Of a stretch of 64,000 bases of DNA, positions 30,972 to 44,726 are shown piece by piece. Numbering within the stretch: the stretch's first letter is position 1; each line of letters opens with the position of its first letter. The position numbers and the translations under genes were made by a program. The stretch comes from Streptomyces parvus (lineage in GTDB: Bacteria; Actinomycetota; Actinomycetes; Streptomycetales; Streptomycetaceae), in the NCBI RefSeq assembly GCF_032121415.1, contig NZ_CP135079.1, positions 806,001 to 870,000 on the forward strand, written 5' to 3'. The notes under the pieces are model-generated. The model made no database searches and was not told the DNA's origin. It saw nothing but the letters and a program-made list of their open reading frames with translations.

Positions 30972-31295
30972 TCAGGCGGGACTGCCGCCGAACTCACGCT
31001 CCAGGGATGCGATCTGGTTGGAGCCAAGACCCCTGACCCGGCGGCTCTCGGAGATGCCGAGACGCTCCATGATCTGCTTGGCGCGGACCTTGCCGACGCC
31101 CGGCAGGGATTCCAGCAGTGCGGAGACCTTCATCTTCCCGATGACGTCGTTCTCCTGGCCCTGCTTGATGACCTCGTGGAGGGAGGCGCCGGAGTGCTTG
31201 AGTCGATTCTTGACCTCGGCCCGCTCCCGGCGAGCCGCGGCGGCCTTTTCGAGCGCGGCTGCGCGCTGTTCAGGGGTAAGGGGCGGAAGAGCCAC
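30972..31295 (-). CDS. mihF: Actinobacterial integration host factor mIHF (sIHF)
   Basis: This 107-residue nucleoid protein binds and bends DNA and modulates supercoiling, sporulation and antibiotic production in Streptomyces. It has the long basic N-terminal helix ([20 protein letters not shown]) and the H2TH-type domain ending in [20 protein letters not shown], with the lid element [12 protein letters not shown]. The GTG at 31295 follows GAGGTGA; an upstream in-frame ATG at 31379 is not convincing. It is upstream of gmk, the conserved order. Confidence 0.96.
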   Translation of the reverse strand: MALPPLTPEQRAAALEKAAAARRERAEVKNRLKHSGASLHEVIKQGQENDVIGKMKVSALLESLPGVGKVRAKQIMERLGISESRRVRGLGSNQIASLEREFGGSPA

Positions 31296-31450
31296 GCCTA
31301 CGTCACCTCGGATGTCGATCTGTCGGATACGGACCGGCGGGGAGGCTGGACGCCACCCCACCAGGTGAGAGCCGAACACACTGTGCTCGGCCGCTCTTCG
31401 ACGGAGACTAGCGCCAAGGGCCGCCGTAGTCAGCGAGAACAGACGAAAAG

Positions 31451-31476
31451 TCCTGGTCAGCTGTGGCCGACCAGGA
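31451..31476. terminator. Terminator after pyrF (bidirectional)
   Basis: TCCTGGTC (31451-31458) pairs with GACCAGGA (31469-31476). T runs flank both sides (CTTTT on the minus strand, TTTT on the plus), a classic intrinsic terminator in this GC-rich window. It ends the pyrimidine cluster. Confidence 0.85.
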
Positions 31477-31541
31477 TTTTCCCGACATATCGACCAGGTT
31501 TCCCGTCAGTAATTCGTCAACACGCTGTAAACGTGTCAGGG

Positions 31542-32377
31542 TCAACTGCCGGACACGGCGCCGCGGACCTCGTCCGCGAACCGTTCGGCTGCTTCGCGCA
31601 GCCCGGACGCGTCCGGGCCGTGGCGCAGCACGCCCCGGCTCACGCTGGGCACCACGTTGCCCACCGCGTCGCCGAACACCGCCGGGAGATCCGCCGGGGT
31701 GGCTCCCTGGGCGCCGATGCCGGGCGCGAGGAGCGGCCCGTTGATCGCCAGGTCCACCCCCGCGTCGCCGAGCGTCGCGCCGACCACCGCTCCGACCGAG
31801 CCGAGCGGAGCCGCCCCCTCGTTCTCGGCGGCCATGTGGTCGAGCATCAGCTGGGCGAGCGAGCGGCCGTCGGCGGCCGTGGCCCGCTGGACCTCGGCGC
31901 CCTCCGGGTTGGAGGTGAGGGCGAGGACGAAGACGCCCGCGCCGGAGGCGGCGGCCGCGTCCAGCGCCGGGCGCAGCGAGCCGAAGCCCAGGTACGGGGA
32001 GACGGTCACCGCGTCGGAGAAGAGCGGGGAGTCCTTGTCCAGGTAGGTCGCCGCGTAGGCGCCCATGGTGGAGCCGATGTCGCCGCGCTTGGCGTCCATC
32101 AGGACCAGGGCCCCGGCGGCGCGGGCCTCCTCGACCGCCTTCTCCAGGACGGCGATGCCGCGCGAGCCGAACCGCTCGAAGAACGCGGACTGCGGCTTGA
32201 GCACGGCGACCCGGTCGGCCAGCGCCTCCACGACGGTCCGGGTGAAGTGCTCCAGGCCCCCGATGTCGTCGTTCAGGCCCCAGGAGGTGAGCAGGGAGGC
32301 GTGCGGGTCGATGCCGACGCAGAGCGGCCCGCGGGTGTCCATGGCGTGGCGCAGGCGGGCGCCGAAGGGTTCGAGGG

Positions 32378-32381
<4 letters not shown>
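31542..32381 (-). CDS. pyrF: Orotidine 5'-phosphate decarboxylase
   Basis: This 279-residue enzyme converts OMP to UMP, the last step of de novo UMP synthesis. The catalytic segment LVLMDAKRGDIGSTMGAYA (about 92-110) carries the Asp-Lys-Asp set of the actinobacterial/eubacterial type-2 form. FGSRGIAVLEKAVEEAR and SPYLGFGSL are also typical. The start is GTG in a GTGA overlap with the pyrD stop, so both are coupled. Last gene of the pyr cluster. Confidence 0.96.
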
Positions 32382-33490
<1,109 letters not shown>

Positions 33491-33510
33491 GAAGAGATGT
33501 CCTCACAGAG

Positions 33511-33538
33511 AGGGGGACACCGTTTCCGGTGTCCCCCT
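33511..33538 (-). terminator. Hairpin between carB and pyrD (proximal to pyrD)
   Basis: A perfect 12-pair stem, AGGGGGACACCG with its complement (33511-33522 and 33527-33538, loop TTTC), lies 20 bp upstream of the pyrD start. It could terminate carB transcription or attenuate pyrDF. Confidence 0.65.
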
Positions 33539-33556
33539 GCTGGGCTGCCGGGGGTG

Positions 33557-33596
33557 CCCGGCGGATCGGGCGCGGACCCGGCCGTGATCCGCCGGG
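33557..33596 (-). terminator. Hairpin after carB
   Basis: CCCGGCGGATC (33557-33567) pairs perfectly with GATCCGCCGGG (33586-33596), eight bases beyond the carB stop. It is the first of two consecutive hairpins in the 113-bp gap. Confidence 0.65.
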
Positions 33597-33603
33597 TCCC
33601 CCC

Positions 33604-36904
<3,301 letters not shown>

Positions 36905-36912
<8 letters not shown>

Positions 36913-38044
36913 GCTGGCCCTCCATCAGGGAAACGAAGCGGTCGAAGAGGTACGCGGCGTCGTGCGGGCCGGCGGCCGCCTCGGGGTGGTACTGGACGCT
37001 GAACGCGGGCCGGTCCAGGAGCTGGAGCCCCTCGACGACCTGGTCGTTCAGGCAGACGTGGGAGACCTCGGCGCGGCCGAACTCCGTGTCGGAGACCTTG
37101 TCGAGCGGGGCGTCGACCGCGAAGCCGTGGTTGTGCGCGGTGACCTCGACCTTGCCGGTGGCGCGGTCCTGCACCGGCTGGTTGATGCCGCGGTGGCCGT
37201 ACTTCAGCTTGTAGGTGCCGAAGCCGAGCGCGCGGCCGAGGATCTGGTTGCCGAAGCAGATGCCGAAGAGCGGGGTGGAGCGCTCCAGGACGCCGCGCAT
37301 GAGGGCGACCGGGTGGTCGGCGGCCGAGGGGTCGCCGGGGCCGTTGGAGAAGAAGACGCCGTCGGGCCCGACCGCGTACACCTCTTCCAGGGTGGCGGTC
37401 GCGGGCAGGACGTGCACCTCGATGCCGCGCTCGGCCATCCGGTGCGGGGTCATGCCCTTGATGCCGAGGTCGATCGCGGCGACGGTGAACTTCTTCGTGC
37501 CGATCGCGGGGACGACGTACGCCTCCTTCGTCGCCACTTCGGCGGAGAGGTCGGCGCCGGTCATCTCGGGGGCCTGGCGGACCCGGGCGAGCAGGGTGCC
37601 CTCGTCGGGGATGGCGTTGCCGGAGAAGATCCCGACGCGCATCGCGCCGCGCTCGCGCAGGTGGCGGGTGAGGGCGCGGGTGTCGACGCCGCTGATGCCG
37701 ACGACGCCCTGGGCGGCCAGCTCCTCGTCCAGCGAGCGCTGCGAGCGCCAGTTGGAGGGCTTGCGGGCGGGGTCGCGGACGACGTAGCCGGAGACCCAGA
37801 TACGGGCGGACTCGGGGTCCTCGTCGTTGACGCCGGTGTTGCCGACGTGCGGGGCCGTCATGACGACGACCTGGCGGTGGTACGAGGGGTCGGTCAGCGT
37901 TTCCTGGTAGCCGGTCATGCCGGTGGAGAACACCGCTTCGCCGAAGGTCTCCCCCACGGCCCCGTAGGCGCGGCCGCGGAAGGCGCGGCCGTCCTCCAGG
38001 ACGAGTACGGCGGGGGTCTGTGCCCCCCGGGTGGAGAGGGTCAT
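36905..38044 (-). CDS. carA: Carbamoyl-phosphate synthase small subunit (glutaminase)
   Basis: This 379-residue subunit hydrolyses glutamine and channels ammonia to CarB. The nucleophile Cys is in [17 protein letters not shown] and the His-Glu pair in [14 protein letters not shown]. The N-terminal domain contains [20 protein letters not shown]. Its ATG overlaps the stop of the membrane-protein gene (ATGA) and its TAA stop overlaps the carB start, so the three are coupled. Confidence 0.97.
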
Positions 38045-38649
38045 CGTGCGGTGCCTTCCGTAGTGGTGCTGGTGAGTTCGGTGGCGGCCGGGGTGCCGGT
38101 GAGCCGGTTGACGGCGTCGACCCAGGCCTGGTGCTCGGCGGCGCGGTCGGAGCGGAAGCCGGAGTCGATCAGCGTCTCGCCGTGCGCCCAGGTGATGATC
38201 AGCAGGCCGCCCTCGGGGAGGACCTTGCCCGCGAGCGCCTTGTCGAGCCGGGCCTCGCGCAGGGCGCCGACCGGGATGAAGAAGTCGGCCGCCTGGGGGC
38301 GTACGACGTCCAGGCCGCGGGCGGTGAGCGTCAGCTCGGTACGGCTGCGGGTGCCCAGCCCGTGCGCGACGATCCGGTCGAGCCACTGACCGGCGGTGGT
38401 GGAGGCGTGGTAGCGCCCCTCCAGCGTCAGCAGAGTCTCGTCGTCGGCGAAGTCCTCGGGGGTGGCCGGGAGCTCCGGCAGGTCGGACTGGAGGCTGGCG
38501 CGCCACTTCCAGCCCTGGCGCATCAGCCAGTAGACGAGGGCGATGAAGACGAGCAGGCCGATCACCCAGGCGATGCGGGCGGCCCAGTCCGTCACTTCCG
38601 CCGACTTCTGCTCGGCGGCCAGGTGGTACAGGGGGGTCAGAGTTGTCAC
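38041..38649 (-). CDS. Membrane-anchored PH-like protein of the pyrimidine operon
   Basis: This 202-residue protein has one strong transmembrane helix (about 23-43, [20 protein letters not shown]) followed by a soluble domain of about 130 residues rich in beta-strand patterns, read as a PH-like fold (inference). It lies between pyrC and carA with four-base overlaps on both sides, starting at GTG, so it is made together with the pathway enzymes. Such a gene recurs in actinobacterial pyr operons. Its role is unknown; anchoring or regulating the enzymes is a possibility without direct support. Confidence 0.85.
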   Translation of the reverse strand: MTTLTPLYHLAAEQKSAEVTDWAARIAWVIGLLVFIALVYWLMRQGWKWRASLQSDLPELPATPEDFADDETLLTLEGRYHASTTAGQWLDRIVAHGLGTRSRTELTLTARGLDVVRPQAADFFIPVGALREARLDKALAGKVLPEGGLLIITWAHGETLIDSGFRSDRAAEHQAWVDAVNRLTGTPAATELTSTTTEGTAR

Positions 38650-39932
38650 GCGAGCTTCCCGTCGACGACCGTGGCACGGCCCCGCAGGAAGGTGTGGGTG
38701 ACACGGCCCGGCAGCTCACGGCCCTCGTAGGGGGTGTTGCGGCTGCGGGACGCGAAGCCCGCGGGGTCCACTGCTCCACGGTATGCCGGATCGACCAGAG
38801 TGAGGTTGGCGGGCTCACCCGCCGAGACGGGACGGCCGTGGCCTTCGAGCCGGCCGATGGCCGCCGGGCGGAAGGACATGCGGTCGGCGACGCCCGCCCA
38901 GTCGATCAGACCGGTGTCCACCATCGTCTGCTGGACGACCGAGAGCGCGGTCTCCAGGCCCACCATGCCCATGGCGGCCGCGGCCCACTCGCAGTCCTTG
39001 TCCTCGTGCGGGTGAGGGGCGTGGTCGGTGGCGACGCAGTCGATCGTGCCGTCGGCGAGGGCCTCGCGCAGGGCCAGGACGTCGGCCTCGGTGCGCAGCG
39101 GCGGGTTCACCTTGTAGACGGGGTTGTAGGTGCGGACCAGCTCGTCGGTGAGGAGGAGGTGGTGCGGGGTGACTTCGGCGGTGACGTTCCAGCCCTTGGA
39201 CTTGGCCCAGCGGACGATCTCCACGGAGCCGGCCGTGGAGAGGTGGCAGATGTGGACGCGGGAGCCGACGTGGGCGGCGAGGAGGACGTCGCGGGCGATG
39301 ATCGACTCCTCGGCGACGGCGGGCCACCCGCCGAGTCCCAGCTCGGCCGAGACGATGCCCTCGTTCATCTGGGCGCCCTCGGTGAGGCGGGGCTCCTGGG
39401 CGTGCTGGGCGACGACGCCGTCGAAGGCCTTCACGTACTCCAGGGCTCGGCGCATGATCACCGCGTCGTCGACGCACTTGCCGTCGTCGGAGAAGACCTT
39501 CACCCCGGCGGCCGAGTCGTGCATGGCGCCGAGCTCGGCGAGCTTCTTGCCCTCCAGGCCGACGGTGACGGCGCCGACGGGCTGCACGTCGCAGTAGCCG
39601 GACTCCTTGCCGAGCCGCCAGACCTGCTCGACGACGCCGGCGGTGTCGGCGACGGGGAAGGTGTTGGCCATGGCGTGCACGGCGGTGAAGCCGCCGACGG
39701 CCGCGGCCTTGGTGCCGGTGAGGACGGTCTCGGAGTCCTCGCGGCCGGGTTCGCGCAGATGGGTGTGGAGGTCGACCAGGCCGGGCAGCAGGACCTGCCC
39801 CTCGGCCTCGATCACGTTGGCGCCGTCGGCGTCGAGGCCGTTGCCCACCTCGGCGATGGTCTCGCCATCGATCAGGACGTCCTGCGGTTCGCCGCCGAGG
39901 ATGCGCGCACCGCGGATGATGATCTTGCTCAT
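38646..39932 (-). CDS. pyrC: Dihydroorotase
   Basis: This 428-residue type-I (long) amidohydrolase cyclises carbamoyl aspartate to dihydroorotate. The metal motif is [17 protein letters not shown] (about 55-70), [18 protein letters not shown] supplies a later His, and the catalytic Asp is in [16 protein letters not shown]. The ATG at 39932 starts two bases after the pyrB stop. It overlaps the membrane-protein start by four bases. Confidence 0.97.
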   Translation of the reverse strand: MSKIIIRGARILGGEPQDVLIDGETIAEVGNGLDADGANVIEAEGQVLLPGLVDLHTHLREPGREDSETVLTGTKAAAVGGFTAVHAMANTFPVADTAGVVEQVWRLGKESGYCDVQPVGAVTVGLEGKKLAELGAMHDSAAGVKVFSDDGKCVDDAVIMRRALEYVKAFDGVVAQHAQEPRLTEGAQMNEGIVSAELGLGGWPAVAEESIIARDVLLAAHVGSRVHICHLSTAGSVEIVRWAKSKGWNVTAEVTPHHLLLTDELVRTYNPVYKVNPPLRTEADVLALREALADGTIDCVATDHAPHPHEDKDCEWAAAAMGMVGLETALSVVQQTMVDTGLIDWAGVADRMSFRPAAIGRLEGHGRPVSAGEPANLTLVDPAYRGAVDPAGFASRSRNTPYEGRELPGRVTHTFLRGRATVVDGKLA

Positions 39933-39934
39933 GG

Positions 39935-40921
39935 TCACTTGTTCTCCTCGGAACGGGCGGGGGCGGCGGACAGCGCGGTGTCGGAGCCGCCGAGCAGCAG
40001 GTAGAGCACGGCCATGCGGATGGAGACGCCGTTGGCGACCTGCTCGACGACCGTGCAGCGGTCGGAGTCGGCGACCTCGGCGGTGATCTCCATGCCGCGG
40101 ACCATGGGGCCGGGGTGCATGACGACGGCGTGTTCGGGCATCTTCGCCATCCGCTCGCCGTTCAGGCCGTAGCGGCGGGAGTACTCGCGCTCGGTCGGGA
40201 AGTAGGCGGCGTTCATCCGTTCGCGCTGCACACGCAGCATCATCACCGCGTCGGACTTCGCCAGCACGTCGTCGAGGCTGTAGCTGACGTCGCAGGGCCA
40301 CTGCTCGACGCCGACGGGGACGAGGGTGGGCGGGGCCACCAGGGTGACGTGCGCGCCGAGCGTGGTGAGCAGGTGGACGTTGGAGCGGGCGACGCGGCTG
40401 TGCAGGATGTCGCCGACGATCGTGATGCGGCGGCCGTCCAGGTCGCGGCCGAGCCCGGCGTCGGGGCCGACGAGCCGGCGGCGCATGGTGAAGGCGTCCA
40501 GCAGGGCCTGGGTGGGGTGCTCGTGGGTGCCGTCCCCGGCGTTGACCACGGCCCCGTCGATCCAGCCGGAGGTGGCGAGCCGGTAGGGGGCTCCGGAAGC
40601 GCCGTGCCGGATGACGACGGCGTCGGCGCCCATCGCCTCCAGGGTGAGCGCGGTGTCCTTCAGGGACTCGCCCTTGGAGACGGAGGAGCCCTTGGCGGAG
40701 AAGTTGATGACGTCGGCGGACAGCCGCTTGGCGGCCGCCTCGAAGGAGATGCGGGTACGGGTCGAGTCCTCGAAGAAGAGGTTGACGACGGTACGGCCAC
40801 GCAGGGTGGGGAGCTTCTTGATCGGCCGGTCCGCGACCCGGGCCATCTCCTCGGCGGTGTCGAGGATCAGGACGGCGTCGTCGCGGGTGAGGTCGGCGGC
40901 CGAGATGAGGTGACGCTTCAT
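39935..40921 (-). CDS. pyrB: Aspartate carbamoyltransferase catalytic subunit
   Basis: This 328-residue enzyme joins carbamoyl phosphate and aspartate. The carbamoyl-phosphate site is [16 protein letters not shown] (about 49-64), and the HxxQ motif is in [13 protein letters not shown]. No pyrI regulatory-subunit gene is adjacent, as expected in actinobacteria. The ATG at 40921 lies 94 bp after pyrR and just before pyrC. Confidence 0.97.
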   Translation of the reverse strand: MKRHLISAADLTRDDAVLILDTAEEMARVADRPIKKLPTLRGRTVVNLFFEDSTRTRISFEAAAKRLSADVINFSAKGSSVSKGESLKDTALTLEAMGADAVVIRHGASGAPYRLATSGWIDGAVVNAGDGTHEHPTQALLDAFTMRRRLVGPDAGLGRDLDGRRITIVGDILHSRVARSNVHLLTTLGAHVTLVAPPTLVPVGVEQWPCDVSYSLDDVLAKSDAVMMLRVQRERMNAAYFPTEREYSRRYGLNGERMAKMPEHAVVMHPGPMVRGMEITAEVADSDRCTVVEQVANGVSIRMAVLYLLLGGSDTALSAAPARSEENK

Positions 40922-41015
40922 CTGGGGTTCTCCGGGTGGCTGGAGGGGGTTTCAGGCATGCGGGCGCGCAAAAGGGCGCCGTACAGCCCCATGAGGGCGT
41001 ACGGGAGGGCTCGGG

Positions 41016-41600
41016 CTACTGCGCGTCCGCGGGGGCGGCCTGCTTGACGCCGAGCAGCACGGCGTCGCGGCCGTCCTCCTCGGCGAGCTGGACCTTGACC
41101 GTCTCCCGCAGCGACGTGGGGAGGTTCTTGCCGACGTAGTCCGCGCGGATCGGGAGCTCCCGGTGGCCGCGGTCGACGAGGACCGCGAGCTGAACCGCGC
41201 GGGGGCGGCCGATGTCGCCGAGCGCGTCGAGGGCGGCGCGGATCGTGCGGCCGGAGAAGAGCACGTCGTCGACCAGGACGACCAGGCTGCCCTCGATCCC
41301 CTCGCCGGGGATCTCGGTGCGGGCCAGGGCGCGCGCCGGGCGCAGCCGCAGGTCGTCGCGGTACATGGTGATGTCGAGCGATCCGACCGGCGTCTTCCGG
41401 CCGGTGATCTGTTCGAGTTTGTCGGCGAGCCGACGGGCGAGGAACACGCCCCGGGTCGGAATGCCGAGCAGCACCACGTCGTCGGCGCCCTTGGCGCGTT
41501 CGACGATCTCGTGGGCGATACGGGTCAGCACACGGGCGATGTCGGGGGCCTCGAGAACAGGGCGCGCCGCGTTGCCGGTGTCGTCGTGCTGTGCGTCCAT
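41016..41600 (-). CDS. pyrR: Bifunctional PyrR: pyrimidine regulator / uracil phosphoribosyltransferase
   Basis: This 194-residue protein senses UMP/UTP and binds pyr mRNA; it may also make UMP from uracil and PRPP. The PRPP motif is [21 protein letters not shown] (about 108-128). The RNA-binding face includes the [14 protein letters not shown] helix. It is first gene of the pyr operon, and a PyrR-binding loop sits immediately before its own ribosome binding site (AAGGAGG), pointing to translational autorepression as described in mycobacteria. Confidence 0.96.
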   Translation of the reverse strand: MDAQHDDTGNAARPVLEAPDIARVLTRIAHEIVERAKGADDVVLLGIPTRGVFLARRLADKLEQITGRKTPVGSLDITMYRDDLRLRPARALARTEIPGEGIEGSLVVLVDDVLFSGRTIRAALDALGDIGRPRAVQLAVLVDRGHRELPIRADYVGKNLPTSLRETVKVQLAEEDGRDAVLLGVKQAAPADAQ

Positions 41601-41617
41601 AAGAAACGGACCTCCTT

Positions 41618-41638
41618 CTCCGCCTCACGGGACGGATC
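41618..41638 (-). promoter_or_regulatory. PyrR-binding loop in the pyrR leader
   Basis: On the minus strand the loop sequence CGTCCCGTGAGGCG (41634 to 41621) fits the PyrR consensus ARUCCNGNGAGGYU at nearly every position. It is closed by a TCCG/CGGA stem. The ribosome binding site AAGGAGG follows within a few bases, so PyrR binding would block translation start. Confidence 0.8.
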
Positions 41639-41732
41639 GTTAAAGGACGTCGAATTTGCGTCATCCACGCTACCAGGGCTTGCGCCCGGCCCTGGCCCCA
41701 CCCCCGGGAGGTGCCGGTCCGGACCATTCGGC

Positions 41733-41762
41733 TTGACGCATCCAAGTAACGCTGCGTAACCT
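41733..41762 (+). promoter_or_regulatory. bldD promoter with autoregulatory BldD box
   Basis: A -35 TTGACG (41733-41738), an 18-bp spacer and a -10 TAACCT (41757-41762) make a good vegetative-type promoter. The spacer and -10 carry GTAACGCTGCGTAAC (41746-41760), an exact fit to the 15-bp BldD consensus NTNACNCWGNGTNAN. A TCACAGTGA palindrome follows at 41762-41770. Confidence 0.85.
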
Positions 41763-41822
41763 CACAGTGAGTTACCAGCCACGCGGCGGAGCCGCACACT
41801 GTTCCAGCGTCCGGGGAGCCAT

Positions 41823-42323
41823 ATGTCCAGCGAATACGCAAAACAGCTCGGGGCCAAACTCCGTGCCATCCGCACCCAGCAGGGCCTCTCCCTCCACGGC
41901 GTGGAGGAGAAGTCCCAGGGTCGCTGGAAGGCCGTCGTGGTCGGTTCGTACGAGCGCGGCGACCGTGCCGTGACCGTGCAGCGCCTCGCCGAGCTGGCGG
42001 ACTTCTACGGGGTCCCGGTGCAGGAGCTGCTGCCCGGCACGACGCCGGGCGGAGCCGCCGAGCCGCCGCCGAAGCTCGTCCTGGACCTGGAGCGTCTCGC
42101 CCACGTCCCGCCGGAGAAGGCCGGTCCGCTGCAGCGCTACGCGGCGACCATCCAGAGCCAGCGCGGTGACTACAACGGCAAGGTGCTCTCGATCCGCCAG
42201 GACGACCTGCGCACGCTGGCCGTGATCTACGACCAGTCGCCGTCCGTGCTGACGGAGCAGCTCATCAGCTGGGGCGTGCTGGACGCGGACGCGCGCCGCG
42301 CGGTCTCCCACGACGAGAGCTGA
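41823..42323 (+). CDS. bldD: Developmental regulator BldD (c-di-GMP effector)
   Basis: This 166-residue repressor controls the switch from vegetative growth to sporulation. An N-terminal XRE helix-turn-helix spans about 8-65. The C-terminal domain carries the c-di-GMP signature RGD-X8-RQDD at residues 114-116 and 125-128, which lets a tetrameric c-di-GMP cage dimerise the protein. The sequence is almost that of S. coelicolor BldD. It is divergent from pyrR and preceded by an exact BldD box on its own promoter. Confidence 0.98.
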   Translation: MSSEYAKQLGAKLRAIRTQQGLSLHGVEEKSQGRWKAVVVGSYERGDRAVTVQRLAELADFYGVPVQELLPGTTPGGAAEPPPKLVLDLERLAHVPPEKAGPLQRYAATIQSQRGDYNGKVLSIRQDDLRTLAVIYDQSPSVLTEQLISWGVLDADARRAVSHDES

Positions 42324-42357
42324 GCGAGCGGGGCCGGACCCCACAGCAGAAACGTGC

Positions 42358-42398
42358 CGCCGGGTGGGCGGGGACCTCCGGGCCCCGCCCACCCGGCG
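42358..42398 (+). terminator. Terminator after bldD
   Basis: A perfect 16-pair hairpin (42358-42373 with 42383-42398) starts 35 bp after the bldD stop. Confidence 0.8.
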
Positions 42399-42437
42399 TT
42401 CTCGTGCCCACATGTTCCTCGTGGCCCGGGTACGCCG

Positions 42438-42469
42438 AAGGGCCCGCGGCCGGCCGGCCGCGGGCCCTT
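42438..42469. terminator. Convergent terminator of nusB side
   Basis: AAGGGCCCGCGGCC (42438-42451) pairs perfectly with GGCCGCGGGCCCTT (42456-42469), followed by TTG on the plus strand. With the preceding hairpin it forms a double barrier between bldD and nusB. Confidence 0.8.
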
Positions 42470-42501
42470 TGTGGTGTGCGGCCGAATCACGGCCGCCGGG
42501 G

Positions 42502-42933
42502 CTACTGCTCCCGGCGGAGGTTCGGCTTGAGATCCTTGAAACGGGCCAGCAGGCCGTTCACGAAGGACGGGGAGTCATCGGTGGAGAACTCCTTGGCGAG
42601 CTGGACGGCCTCGTCGATCACCACGGCGTCCGGGGTCTCGTCCATCCAGATCAGCTCGTAGGCACCGAGCCGCAGGATGCTCCGGTCGACGACCGGCATA
42701 CGGTCGATCTCCCAGTCCACGGCGTAGGTGACGATGAGGTCGTCGATCCGGTCCGCGTACTGCGCGTACCCCTCGACGAGCTCCATCGTGAACTCACCGA
42801 CCGGCGGCTGACGGTCGTCGGTCCGCGAGTGCCGTACCCAGTCCGCGAGGACGCTCTGCACGGACTCACCGCGCTGGTCGGCCTCGAAGAGAATCTGGAA
42901 GGCGCGCTTGCGGGCCTTGTTCCGGGCGGCCAC
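42502..42933 (-). CDS. nusB: Transcription antitermination factor NusB
   Basis: This 143-residue all-helical RNA-binding protein works with NusE (S10) on boxA of rRNA leaders. The Arg-rich start ARNKARKRAFQILFEADQRGE and the C-terminal DAVVIDEAVQLAKEFSTDDSP and FVNGLLARFKD are family landmarks. It starts two bases after the efp stop and is coupled to it. Only the usual efp-nusB pair is present here. Confidence 0.96.
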   Translation of the reverse strand: MAARNKARKRAFQILFEADQRGESVQSVLADWVRHSRTDDRQPPVGEFTMELVEGYAQYADRIDDLIVTYAVDWEIDRMPVVDRSILRLGAYELIWMDETPDAVVIDEAVQLAKEFSTDDSPSFVNGLLARFKDLKPNLRREQ

Positions 42934-42935
42934 GG

Positions 42936-43502
42936 TTAGCTGTTCACCCGGCCGAGGTAGTCGCCCGAGCGGGTGTCGACCTTGATCTTCTCGCCGGTGG
43001 TGATGAAGAGCGGGACACCGATCTCGTAACCGGTCTCCAGCGTGGCGGGCTTGGTGCCGCCGGTGGAGCGGTCGCCCTGGACGCCCGGGTCGGTGTGCTG
43101 GATCGTCAGCTCGACGGCGGCGGGCAGCTCGACGTAGAGCACCTCGCCCTCGTACTGGGCGACGGAGGCGGTGAAGCCCTCGATCAGGAAGTTGGCGGCG
43201 TCGCCGACGGCCTTGCGGTCGACCATGAGCTGGTCGTACGTGTCCATGTCCATGAAGACGAAGTACTCGCCGTCCATGTACGAGAACTGCATGTCGCGGC
43301 GGTCAATGGTGGCCGTCTCGACCTTCACGCCGGCGTTGAACGTCTTGTCGACGACCTTCCCGGAGAGCACGTTCTTGAGCTTGGTGCGCACGAAGGCAGG
43401 GCCCTTGCCGGGCTTGACGTGCTGGAACTCGACGACGGACCAGAGCTGGCCTCCGTCGAGCTTGAGCACCATGCCGTTCTTGAGGTCGTTCGTGGAAGCC
43501 AC
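42936..43502 (-). CDS. efp: Translation elongation factor P
   Basis: This 188-residue tRNA-mimicking factor rescues ribosomes stalled at proline runs. Three beta-barrel domains are present; the conserved loop near residue 31 reads [17 protein letters not shown], with Lys at the tip. The Lys is flanked by Pro-Gly and no epmA/yeiP-type modification genes are nearby, so it is probably unmodified as in other actinobacteria. The Pro-rich proteins in this window (MltG, the P-loop protein) are plausible clients. It lies upstream of nusB. Confidence 0.97.
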   Translation of the reverse strand: MASTNDLKNGMVLKLDGGQLWSVVEFQHVKPGKGPAFVRTKLKNVLSGKVVDKTFNAGVKVETATIDRRDMQFSYMDGEYFVFMDMDTYDQLMVDRKAVGDAANFLIEGFTASVAQYEGEVLYVELPAAVELTIQHTDPGVQGDRSTGGTKPATLETGYEIGVPLFITTGEKIKVDTRSGDYLGRVNS

Positions 43503-43552
43503 GGTTGCGGAATCTCCTGGACTGAAGCTGGTGGAACGACCGAGGATCCGCG

Positions 43553-44659
43553 CTAGAGCGCGAGCAGCTCCTTGGTCGTCATGGTGAGTAGCTCGGGTCC
43601 GCCGTCCGCCTCGGGGCGCACGACGAGCGTGTCATCGATCCGGACACCGCCCCGGCCCGGGAGGTGGACCCCCGGTCCGACGGTGACCGGCACACAAGCG
43701 TCCAGTTTACCCATGGCTGTCGGTGCCAGTTGCGGGTCCTCCTCGATTTCGAGCCCCACACCGTGCCCGGTGCTCGGCTGGAGGCACTCTCCGTGCCCCG
43801 CGGACTCCAGCGGATGCCGGGCCGCGCGGTCCACGTCCCGGTAGGCGGCACCGGGCGCCAGAGCCTCCCTGCCTGCCCGCTGAGCGGCGAAAACAAGGTC
43901 GTACAGCTCGATCTGCCACTCGGCGGGGGCGGTGCCGATGACGAACGTCCGGCCGATCTCGCAGCGGTAGCCGTGGTAGCTCGCGCCGAGGCGGACGGAG
44001 AGGAAATCTCCCTCCTCCACCCTGCGGTCCGAGGGCCGGTGGCACCTCTGGCCGGAGTTGGGTCCGGTGGCCACCGAGGTGGCGAAGGCGGGACCGTCCG
44101 CCCCGTGGTCGACGAGGCGGCGCTCCAGTTCCAGGGCGAGGTGGCGTTCGGTGCGGCCGACCAGGATCGATTCGAGGAGTTCGCCGAGTGCCTGGTCGGT
44201 GATCTCGGCGGCGATCCGGAGGCAGCCGATCTCCTCCTCGTCCTTGACGATCCGCTGCTGTTCCACGGTGAAGCCCAGATCGGCCAGGGCCAGGCGCGGG
44301 GCCGACTTCCCCATGGCCCGGTGCCGGGCCACGGTCAGATCGTGCTCCTCGACGGCGAGCGACCGGGTGCCCGACGCGGCGGCGAGACCGGCGGCGGCGA
44401 CCACCGGGTCCTCGTCCGGGAGGGGCAGGAGGTCGACCCGCAGGGCCTCGTCGGGCCGCCCGTTGGCGCCTTCGCCGGTCGGGGGGCGGGGGCAGAGCAG
44501 AACGTCCTCGCCGGGGCCGAGCAGCAGCACGGCGCCGGGGGGCGCTCCGCCCGCGAGATAGCGGACGTTGGCGGGGCGGGAGACCAGGGCGGCCGCGGAG
44601 CCCGCGGCGGCGCACCGGTCGCGGAGCAGCCCGCGTCGGACGGCGTGCACCTCTGACAT
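43553..44659 (-). CDS. M24 (aminopeptidase P-like) fold protein with altered metal ligands
   Basis: This 368-residue protein has the creatinase/aminopeptidase P layout: an N-terminal domain to about 155, then a pita-bread domain. The usual five metal ligands are mostly changed. The first Asp site reads LSVRLGA (Arg), the second reads CEIGRTF (Glu), the His is kept in [12 protein letters not shown], the fourth site reads [10 protein letters not shown] (Gly for Glu) and the last GGVRIDDT (Asp for Glu). So a dimetal aminopeptidase is unlikely; a metal-free creatinase-like enzyme or a non-catalytic role fits better. The ATG at 44659 is chosen; it follows efp on the minus strand by 50 bp. Confidence 0.88.
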   Translation of the reverse strand: MSEVHAVRRGLLRDRCAAAGSAAALVSRPANVRYLAGGAPPGAVLLLGPGEDVLLCPRPPTGEGANGRPDEALRVDLLPLPDEDPVVAAAGLAAASGTRSLAVEEHDLTVARHRAMGKSAPRLALADLGFTVEQQRIVKDEEEIGCLRIAAEITDQALGELLESILVGRTERHLALELERRLVDHGADGPAFATSVATGPNSGQRCHRPSDRRVEEGDFLSVRLGASYHGYRCEIGRTFVIGTAPAEWQIELYDLVFAAQRAGREALAPGAAYRDVDRAARHPLESAGHGECLQPSTGHGVGLEIEEDPQLAPTAMGKLDACVPVTVGPGVHLPGRGGVRIDDTLVVRPEADGGPELLTMTTKELLAL

Positions 44660-44726
44660 GGTTCGAGCGTACGAGCGGGTGCGGTGGCCCGCCCGGCCAG
44701 CGCATCCGACCGGGGGGCGGGCTCCG

